From ZC4RG30 sp039929265 (GTDB lineage: Bacteria > Pseudomonadota > Gammaproteobacteria > Steroidobacterales > Steroidobacteraceae), in NCBI GenBank assembly GCA_039929265.1, contig JBDSRN010000113.1, forward strand, positions 1-11,350: a DNA stretch of 11,350 nt. Reading direction: 5' to 3'. Below, piece by piece: positions 5,721 to 11,350 of the stretch. How positions within the stretch are numbered: position 1 is the first letter of the stretch; each line of letters starts with the position of its first letter. The notes under the pieces are model-generated. The model was not told the DNA's origin and did no database searches. It saw only the letters and a list, made by a program, of their open reading frames with translations. Both the position numbers and the translations under genes were made by a program.

Positions 5721-6958
5721 CTTCCACGCCACGACTGACGTTTGGGGCCCTTCTGTTGATCGTCACCGGGGCTGCGGCCGGTTATTGGTACGCGAAACAC
5801 CGCGCATCCGATGAACCGATGGCTGACATGTCAGGCTCGGCTGACCGCAAACCACTTTACTGGCACGACCCCATGGTGCCAGGCACGCGCTTCGACAAAC
5901 CGGGCAAGTCCCCGTTCATGGATATGCAGCTGGTGCCCGTCTACGCAGATGAAATTAACGCAAGCCCGGGTGTGCGGATCGATTCTGCGATGTCCCAGAC
6001 GTTGGGAGTGCGTACGGGCAAGGTGGAACGTGCGGTATTTGCGCAATCGCTCAAGGCTGTGGGCAGTGTGGCGTTCGATGAGCGCCTGCTGGCCCTGCTA
6101 CCTGCGCGCGTTGATGGCTATGTGCAGCGTCTCCATGTGAAGGCCCCGCTCGAACATGTTCGACAAGGGCAACCGCTGGCCGAAATCACCGCGCCTCAAT
6201 GGATCGCAGCGCAGGAGGAATATCTCTCCCTCCTGGATGCGCAATCCGATCGCGGCAAGGCCGTGCGGGACGCCGCGCGTCAGCGACTCCTCGTGCTCGG
6301 TGTGCCGGAATCAACTGTTGCGGCGATCGAACGCGATCACAAGACATACGTCACCACGTCCTTGCTGGCACCGCGTGATGGCGTGCTGACGGAGATCCTG
6401 GTGCGCGAGGGCAGCGCATTCATCGCAGGCAGCAGCCTGTTCCGGATCAACGGGCTGGCCACCGTCTGGGTGATCGCACAGTTGCCGGAGGTCGAGACGA
6501 GTCTCGCAGCACCGGGTTCACCCGTGGATGTGATGGCAGTGGCCTGGCCCGGACAACACTTCAAAGGTCGCGTCACGGCGCTGCTCCCGCAGCTGGATCC
6601 GGCAACGCGAACAATCAGTGTGCGGATGGAAGTCGCCAATCCGGACGGCAGACTGGTGCCCGGCATGTCGGTTTCCCTGGAGATCGCCAAGGCCACGCCT
6701 GCTGCACAGCTCCTGATTCCCAGCGAAGCGGTGATCGTCACCGGTACGCGTAGCGTCGTCATCCTGCGGCGTGGCGAACGCTTCGAGGTTGCCGACGTGA
6801 GCGTGGGCAGCGAAAGCGGTGGGCGCACGAGCATCCTCTCCGGACTTGCGGAAGGCGATGAGGTCGTTCTCTCCGGACAATTCCTGCTCGACTCGGAAGC
6901 GAATCTCAAGGCAGGTGTTGATCGCCTGCAGGCACCCGCGTCGGACACGACGCCATGA
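5717..6958 (+). CDS. cusB: CusB-like periplasmic adaptor (membrane fusion protein) with heavy-metal-binding N-terminus
   Basis: A 413-residue membrane fusion protein linking the inner-membrane pump to the outer-membrane channel. An N-terminal hydrophobic segment (about 8-24) anchors or exports it. Residues 48-74 form the heavy-metal-binding segment YWHDPMxPxxxFDKPGKSPFMDMxLVP. M53, M68 and M70 have the same spacing as the three methionines that bind Cu(I)/Ag(I) in E. coli CusB (M49, M64, M66 of the precursor). Then come the barrel-sandwich/lipoyl halves (LPARVDGYVQRLHVKAPLEHVRQGQPLAEI near 130, and LLAPRDGVLTEILVREGSAF near 220), split by a helical hairpin, a beta-barrel (VWVIAQLPEVE onward), and a membrane-proximal domain (LIPSEAVIVTGTRSVVILRRG). 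Length matches CusB. Four-base overlaps with both neighbours imply translational coupling. Confidence 0.95.
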   Translation: MTSTPRLTFGALLLIVTGAAAGYWYAKHRASDEPMADMSGSADRKPLYWHDPMVPGTRFDKPGKSPFMDMQLVPVYADEINASPGVRIDSAMSQTLGVRTGKVERAVFAQSLKAVGSVAFDERLLALLPARVDGYVQRLHVKAPLEHVRQGQPLAEITAPQWIAAQEEYLSLLDAQSDRGKAVRDAARQRLLVLGVPESTVAAIERDHKTYVTTSLLAPRDGVLTEILVREGSAFIAGSSLFRINGLATVWVIAQLPEVETSLAAPGSPVDVMAVAWPGQHFKGRVTALLPQLDPATRTISVRMEVANPDGRLVPGMSVSLEIAKATPAAQLLIPSEAVIVTGTRSVVILRRGERFEVADVSVGSESGGRTSILSGLAEGDEVVLSGQFLLDSEANLKAGVDRLQAPASDTTP

Positions 6959-9900
6959 TCGCGAAACTGATCCGCTACGCCCTGGCCAATCGGCTGCTGG
7001 TGCTGATTGCAACCTTCGGCGTGATTGCGTGGGGTGGCTGGTCACTGCTCCATATGCCCATGGACGCTCTGCCCGACCTCTCTGATGTGCAGGTCATCAT
7101 CCGTACCCCCTATCCGGGACAGGCACCGCGAATCGTCGAGGATCGGGTGACGTATCCGCTCACGACCGCCCTGCTTTCGGTACCGGGCGCGAAGACAGTA
7201 CGCGGCTATTCACTCTTCGGGGATTCCTTTGTCTACGTGCTCTTTGAAGACGGGACCGATCTCTACTGGGCGCGGTCGCGTGTGTTGGAGTACCTGAACC
7301 AGGTGCAGGGTCGGATGCCTGCCGGTGTGACGCCGACGATCGGCCCGGACGCAACAGGTGTTGGCTGGATCTATGAATACGCGCTGGTGGATCGCAGTGG
7401 TGGTCATGACCTCGCGCAGTTGCGTGCAATACAGGACTGGTTCCTCAAGCTCGAGCTCAAGACCGTCGCGGATGTCGCCGAGGTGGCCACGGTCGGCGGC
7501 ATGGTCAACGAATATCAGATCATGCTGCTGCCCGACCGTATGCGCGCTTATGGCATTAACCAGCAAGAAGTAGCAGACGCAGTTCGAGCCTCCAACCAGG
7601 AGGCTGGCGGCTCGGTGCTGGAGTTGGGCGAAGCGGAGTACGCTGTGCGGCTCACGGGTTACCTGCGCAATCTCGATGACTTCCGCGCAATCGTGTTGCG
7701 GGCCGGGGCCGACGGCGTACCGGTTTACCTGCGTGACGTGGCCCGCGTGCAGCGGGGCCCGGCAATGCGGCGTGGCATCGCGGAACTCGACGGAGAGGGC
7801 GAAGTCACTGGCGGTGTCGTTATCTTGCGCTCCGGTAAGAACGCGCTTTCAACACTCAATGCCGTCAAAGCTCGTATTGAAATACTGAAACGAAGCCTGC
7901 CCGCCGGCGTCGAAATCGTGCCCACCTATGACCGGTCGCAGCTCATTGGGCGCGCCATCGACAACATCTCCGGCAAGCTCGTCGAAGAGTTCATCGTCGT
8001 CGCGCTCGTGTGCCTGGCATTCCTGCTCCATCTTCGTTCTGCGCTGGTCGCCATCGTTACGCTGCCTGTTGGAGTGCTGGCAGCGTTCATCGCCATGCGC
8101 TACCAGGGCGTGGACGCCAACATCCTGTCGCTGGGCGGTATTGCAATTGCAATCGGCGCAATGGTCGATGCCGCGATCGTGATGATCGAGAATCTGCACA
8201 AGCACATGGAGCGTTGGCAGCACGCAAATCCGGGGCTTGCGCCCACTGCCGGCCAGCGCCTGGAGCTGGTAAGTCAGGCAAGCATCGAAGTTGGTCCCGC
8301 TCTCTTCGTCAGTCTGCTGATCATCACACTGTCGTTCATCCCGATCTTTACACTGGAGGCACAGGAAGGACGACTGTTCGCACCGCTGGCCTACACCAAG
8401 ACTTATGCGATGGCAGCATCCGCAGCGCTCTCAGTCACGCTGGTCCCGGTTTTGATGAGCTATCTGATTCGCGGTCGCATACCCACGGAAGAACGCAACC
8501 CGCTCAACCGCGCACTCATACGCATCTACAGGCCAGTGCTCGACCGGGTGCTGGCCGCGCCGCGCACGGCGCTCGTCGTGGCGCTGCTGCTCATCGCCGC
8601 GACCGCCCTGCCCGCCATGAAACTCGGCGGCGAGTTCATGCCCATGCTGGACGAGGGAGACCTGCTCTACATGCCTTCGAGCCTGCCGGGCCTGTCGGTG
8701 GGAAAGGCCAGTCAGCTTCTGCAACAGCAGGACCGGCTGCTCAGGACAGTACCTGAGGTACAGCGCGTGTTCGGCAAGATGGGGCGCGCGGAAACAGCTA
8801 CTGATCCGGCGCCGATCGAGATGACCGAGACGGTAGTCCAACTCAAGCCGCAATCACAGTGGCGTCCTGGGCTGACCCGCGATGCATTGCTCGCAGAGCT
8901 TGACCAACGACTCACTATTCCGGGGCTCGCCAATGTCTGGGTACCGCCTATCCGCAATCGCATCGACATGCTCGCGACCGGCATCAAGACTCCGGTGGGC
9001 ATCAAGATCGCGGGTGCGGATCCAACCGTCATCGATCGCGTCGCGAGCGACATCGAACGTATCGTGCGCGCGGTACCCGGCGTGAGCTCGGCCCTGGCGG
9101 AGCGCCTGGCCGGTGGCCGCTATATCCAGATCGACCGCGACCCAGTCGCGGCCGCACGCTACGGACTTCGCGAAGCCGACCTGCAGGAGCTGATCAGCAC
9201 GGCGGTGGGCGGCGAATCGCTGGGCGAGACCGTCGAGGGCCTGCAACGCTTTCCGATCACGCTGCGTTATCCCCGCGAACTGCGCGACTCGATCGAGGGC
9301 CTGCGTGCATTGCCGATTACCACGCCATCCGGCGCGCAGATCACACTGGGAACCGTCGCCACACTGCGCATCGCCGACGGCCCCCCAATGCTGCGCAGCG
9401 AAAATGCGCGGCTGTCAGGCTGGGTTTACGTGGATCTTCGAGGCCGTGACCTGAGCTCAGCCGTCGCCGCCATGCAGGCGGCAGTTGCCAACGACCTGAG
9501 GTTGCCTGCCGGCTATTCCATCGCCTGGTCCGGGCAGTTCGAGTACCTGCAGCGAGCCCGCGCCAAATTGCAACTCGTCGTGCCCGTGACGCTCGGCATC
9601 ATCTTCGTGCTGCTCTGTCTCACCTTCCGGCGCGTCGATGAGGCATTGCTCATCATGGCAACCCTGCCAATTGCTGCCTGCGGCGGCGTGTGGCTGGTCT
9701 ATCTGCTGGGGCACGATGTCTCCGTCGCAACCATTGTGGGCTTCATCGCACTTGCTGGTGTTGCAGCCGAGTTCGGTGTGGTGATGCTGTTGTATCTAAA
9801 ACAATCCTGGGAGACGCGGCTCGCCGCCGGGCTCGCTCCCACCAGAGCCCTTCTGAGCGAGGCCATCCGGGAAGGCGCAGTACTGCGCGTCCGCCCCAAG

Positions 9901-10119
9901 GCGATGACGGTATCGGTGATTTTCGCAGGCCTGTTGCCGATCATGTGGAGTCACGGCACAGGATCGGAACTGATGCAGCGCATCGCTGCACCGATGATCG
10001 GCGGAATGATCACGGCCCCGCTGCTCTCAATGCTTATCTTGCCTGTCGTCTATCAGTGGTTGCGTCGCCCGCGAGGCACTGGAGGTCAATGGAACGCCAG
10101 CACAGCAGTAACTCCATGA
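6955..10119 (+). CDS. cusA: CusA-like Cu(I)/Ag(I) RND efflux pump (HME family)
   Basis: A 1054-residue heavy-metal-efflux RND transporter, the proton-driven inner-membrane pump of the complex. It starts with the usual TM1 (LIRYALANRLLVLIATFGVIAW) and MPMDALPDLSDVQVII. Substrate-determining residues can be placed: M573 (LLYMPS), M623 (APIEMTET) and M672 (NRIDMLATG) match the methionine triad of E. coli CusA at the same numbers. In TM4, D405 and E412 are present (AMVDAAIVMIEN); E939 (VAAEFGVVML) and K982 (RVRPKAMTV, two residues from E. coli K984) complete the proton relay. The block GVGWIYEYALVDRSGGHDLAQLRAIQDW is the CusA rather than CzcA version. These residues argue for Cu(I)/Ag(I), not Zn/Co/Cd or Ni. 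It overlaps cusB by four bases, and its stop overlaps the next start by three bases within ATGA at 10116-10119. Confidence 0.97.
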   Translation: MIAKLIRYALANRLLVLIATFGVIAWGGWSLLHMPMDALPDLSDVQVIIRTPYPGQAPRIVEDRVTYPLTTALLSVPGAKTVRGYSLFGDSFVYVLFEDGTDLYWARSRVLEYLNQVQGRMPAGVTPTIGPDATGVGWIYEYALVDRSGGHDLAQLRAIQDWFLKLELKTVADVAEVATVGGMVNEYQIMLLPDRMRAYGINQQEVADAVRASNQEAGGSVLELGEAEYAVRLTGYLRNLDDFRAIVLRAGADGVPVYLRDVARVQRGPAMRRGIAELDGEGEVTGGVVILRSGKNALSTLNAVKARIEILKRSLPAGVEIVPTYDRSQLIGRAIDNISGKLVEEFIVVALVCLAFLLHLRSALVAIVTLPVGVLAAFIAMRYQGVDANILSLGGIAIAIGAMVDAAIVMIENLHKHMERWQHANPGLAPTAGQRLELVSQASIEVGPALFVSLLIITLSFIPIFTLEAQEGRLFAPLAYTKTYAMAASAALSVTLVPVLMSYLIRGRIPTEERNPLNRALIRIYRPVLDRVLAAPRTALVVALLLIAATALPAMKLGGEFMPMLDEGDLLYMPSSLPGLSVGKASQLLQQQDRLLRTVPEVQRVFGKMGRAETATDPAPIEMTETVVQLKPQSQWRPGLTRDALLAELDQRLTIPGLANVWVPPIRNRIDMLATGIKTPVGIKIAGADPTVIDRVASDIERIVRAVPGVSSALAERLAGGRYIQIDRDPVAAARYGLREADLQELISTAVGGESLGETVEGLQRFPITLRYPRELRDSIEGLRALPITTPSGAQITLGTVATLRIADGPPMLRSENARLSGWVYVDLRGRDLSSAVAAMQAAVANDLRLPAGYSIAWSGQFEYLQRARAKLQLVVPVTLGIIFVLLCLTFRRVDEALLIMATLPIAACGGVWLVYLLGHDVSVATIVGFIALAGVAAEFGVVMLLYLKQSWETRLAAGLAPTRALLSEAIREGAVLRVRPKAMTVSVIFAGLLPIMWSHGTGSELMQRIAAPMIGGMITAPLLSMLILPVVYQWLRRPRGTGGQWNASTAVTP

Positions 10120-10295
10120 ATGTCACAACCCGATGCGCACTTGCCCTCGCCCTTGCACCATCTCCGCTCAGCGCTGCCGGCCGACCGGCATTTTGTCGTG
10201 TTCACGCGCGAGAGCTGGCAGACTTTCTCGCGCGGTTCCCAAGCATCCCGGTCTGGGCGTTGGTGCCGTTCCAGATCTGTGCAGGCAGCACATGA
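10116..10295 (+). CDS. Hypothetical 59-residue secreted protein coupled to cusA
   Basis: An ATG at 10116 overlaps the cusA stop in ATGA, exactly as at the cusC/cusB and cusB/cusA joints. The 59 codons begin with a signal-peptide-like MNVTTRCALALALAPSPLSAAG, after which the short mature part has a Cys (C27), a His (H30) and an amphipathic stretch ELADFLARFPSIPVWALV. I do not recognise a family. The joint and the leader argue for a genuine start, but the mature part is too short for CusF and lacks its Met/Trp/His copper site. It may be a real small envelope protein or the truncated remnant of a longer last gene; the frames after 10295 do not continue it recognisably. Confidence 0.4.
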   Translation: MNVTTRCALALALAPSPLSAAGRPAFCRVHARELADFLARFPSIPVWALVPFQICAGST

Positions 10296-10395
10296 CCGCG
10301 CTCGGCGTGCGAGCCGTGAAATTGATGCGGCCCGTCGTCGTCAAGGCGGTTGGAGTGATTGCTCGACAGGATCAGCAGTCGAGATGATCTGCTAG
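10296..10395. other. Convergent intergenic region
   Basis: 100 bases between the end of the efflux operon (plus) and the end of the amidase gene (minus). A six-base-pair inverted repeat, CTCGAC at 10362-10367 and GTCGAG at 10378-10383 with a ten-base loop, is the only terminator candidate. It has no T-run on either side and a long loop, so it is weak. Several overlapping frames are open here, but none resembles a known protein. Confidence 0.35.
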
Positions 10396-11350
10396 TCAAA
10401 TGCGGGGGGACGTCGCCGCGGGTAACACGCCGCGGATCTGCTCGAAGGCCACCCCCAGGCCGAGAAGCTGCCGGTCTTTGCCAGGCGGACCATCGAACTC
10501 GATACCGACTGGAAGACCATCAGGCGTCAAGCCCGCGCAGACACAGAGTCCTGGAAGGCCAATATTGCTCGCAATATCAGCATTGCGTGTATAGGTTTGT
10601 GAAGCCGAAACACTGGCACCGCGAAATTCCACCTGATCGCTCTGCGTAATGGGACGGGCAGGCAACGGGGTAGCGGGCAGCACGAATGCGTCGAGTCGAT
10701 GGTCGCGAAATAGCGCGTCACAGGCGGCGATCAGTTGTGGGCGTTGGACATCCAGAGCTTTCCGATACGCTGGCTCAAGACTGGCATGCCCGGCGAGTTG
10801 CGAGCGGAACATTTTCTGGAGATCGCCTGTATAAATTCGATCTATGAGGAACTCGAATTCGACACCGCGCGCTGAGGTGCGCAGGTAGGCGGGAATGTCT
10901 TCTATCATTTCATACACCAGCAGCGTACCCGAGATGGCTTCATTCAACCGACGGATTTCATCGCCGCTGATTTCAATCAGCTCGGCTCCGGCTTCCTCGA
11001 GTTTCTTCAGCGCCTGCTCGATCACCTGCTCGGTCATGGGATCTAGTTCGTGATAGAACACATCACGCAGTAACCCGAGGCGTACTCCACGAAGTGACAC
11101 ACTCGGTATCGGGTCAACCACTCCCCGCAGCGCGCTGTCCATCCATGCGACATCCGTGGCTGTGCGTCCCATTGGACCGACCGTATCTCGGGTATGAGAC
11201 AGCGGCAACACGCCAGCAGTCGGATAGCGTCCGAGGGTGGGACGAAGGCCTGCTATGCCGCAAAGTGAAGCCGGCATGCGAACCGATCCGGCAGTGTCGG
11301 TGCCAAGACCCGCGGGTACGACGCCTGCCGCAATCGCAGCAGCCGTGCCG
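10396..11350 (-). CDS. Amidase-signature family hydrolase, C-terminal 317 residues (5' end outside the window)
   Basis: The open frame continues to the right edge, so the start lies beyond it. The first visible residues are GTAAAIAAGVVPAGLGTDTAGSVR, the core of the amidase signature, with the serine nucleophile at 11284-11286 (usual GTDxGGSxR; one Gly is Ala here). The cis-Ser and catalytic Lys should lie just outside the window. Next come MPASLCGIAGLRPT and the block PTAGVLPLSHTRDTVGPMGRT. The end has TYTRNADIASNIGLPGLCVCAG and GLPVGIEFDGPPGKDRQLL. The SHTRDTxGPMxR and RNxDxxSNxGxPG blocks look more like the indoleacetamide/mandelamide hydrolase branch than GatA. It would hydrolyse an amide to a carboxylate and ammonia; the substrate is not readable. 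It is convergent with the efflux operon and shows no functional tie to it. Confidence 0.92.
   Translation of the reverse strand, partial: GTAAAIAAGVVPAGLGTDTAGSVRMPASLCGIAGLRPTLGRYPTAGVLPLSHTRDTVGPMGRTATDVAWMDSALRGVVDPIPSVSLRGVRLGLLRDVFYHELDPMTEQVIEQALKKLEEAGAELIEISGDEIRRLNEAISGTLLVYEMIEDIPAYLRTSARGVEFEFLIDRIYTGDLQKMFRSQLAGHASLEPAYRKALDVQRPQLIAACDALFRDHRLDAFVLPATPLPARPITQSDQVEFRGASVSASQTYTRNADIASNIGLPGLCVCAGLTPDGLPVGIEFDGPPGKDRQLLGLGVAFEQIRGVLPAATSPRI

Noticed and set aside
8010..8756. 248-codon plus-strand frame inside cusA
   Set aside because: It is a different frame of the strongly supported cusA gene, Arg/His/Ala-rich as expected of GC-rich shadow frames.
10416..10435. Two CCGCGG palindromes eight bases apart, as a terminator
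   Set aside because: They lie inside the amidase coding region, before its stop, and no T-run follows on either strand; such repeats are common in GC-rich DNA.

Overview
The window is GC-rich, densely packed bacterial DNA from a Gram-negative organism: it carries a TonB-receptor plug sequence, an outer-membrane efflux channel, a tripartite RND pump and a lipobox protein. The RegB/RegA-type two-component pair, the PCuAC chaperone and the small DUF5062-like protein fit a proteobacterium, most likely a gammaproteobacterium. This placement is inferred from gene families, not from a marker gene. There is no rRNA, tRNA, insertion sequence, CRISPR array or phage gene.

Layout. Bases 1-172 (minus) hold the plug region of a TonB-dependent receptor that runs off the left edge; its reading frame is blocked by a stop immediately upstream and no signal peptide is visible, so it looks 5'-disrupted. 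Bases 296-2655 (minus) form a compact cluster, transcribed leftward: a RegB/PrrB/RoxS-like redox sensor kinase, its RegA/PrrA-like response regulator (4-base overlap), then a PCuAC periplasmic copper chaperone lipoprotein 12 bases further on. Upstream, also on the minus strand, is an exported START/SRPBCC-domain protein (2784-3434). Divergent from it is a small DUF5062-like protein (3577-3837).

From 3954 to 10295 (plus) lies a copper/silver efflux operon: a small exported Cys/His/Met protein resembling CopL/DUF2946-type proteins, then cusC-, cusB- and cusA-like genes joined by ATGA overlaps, then a 59-codon secreted ORF that also starts in an ATGA overlap. CusB keeps its three metal-binding methionines (M53, M68, M70). 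CusA keeps its methionine triad (M573, M623, M672) and acidic TM residues at the E. coli CusA positions. Specificity for Cu(I)/Ag(I) rather than Zn/Co/Ni is therefore well supported. Bases 10396-11350 (minus) are the C-terminal 317 codons of an amidase-signature enzyme, convergent with the efflux operon and apparently unrelated to it.

How it may work together. The shared theme of 296-10295 is envelope copper and redox state. PCuAC proteins deliver Cu to the CuA centre of cytochrome oxidase, RegB/RegA systems control respiratory genes in response to quinone and thiol redox state, and CusCBA removes excess Cu(I)/Ag(I) from the periplasm. No CusF, CusRS or CueR gene is visible, so control of the pump is unresolved; the CopL-like leader protein and the adjacent RegBA pair are the local candidates. 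Most of this is known family biology. The less described parts are the exported START protein, the Cys-rich leader protein, the 59-codon ORF after cusA, and a near-identical 13-base motif upstream of both minus-strand units.
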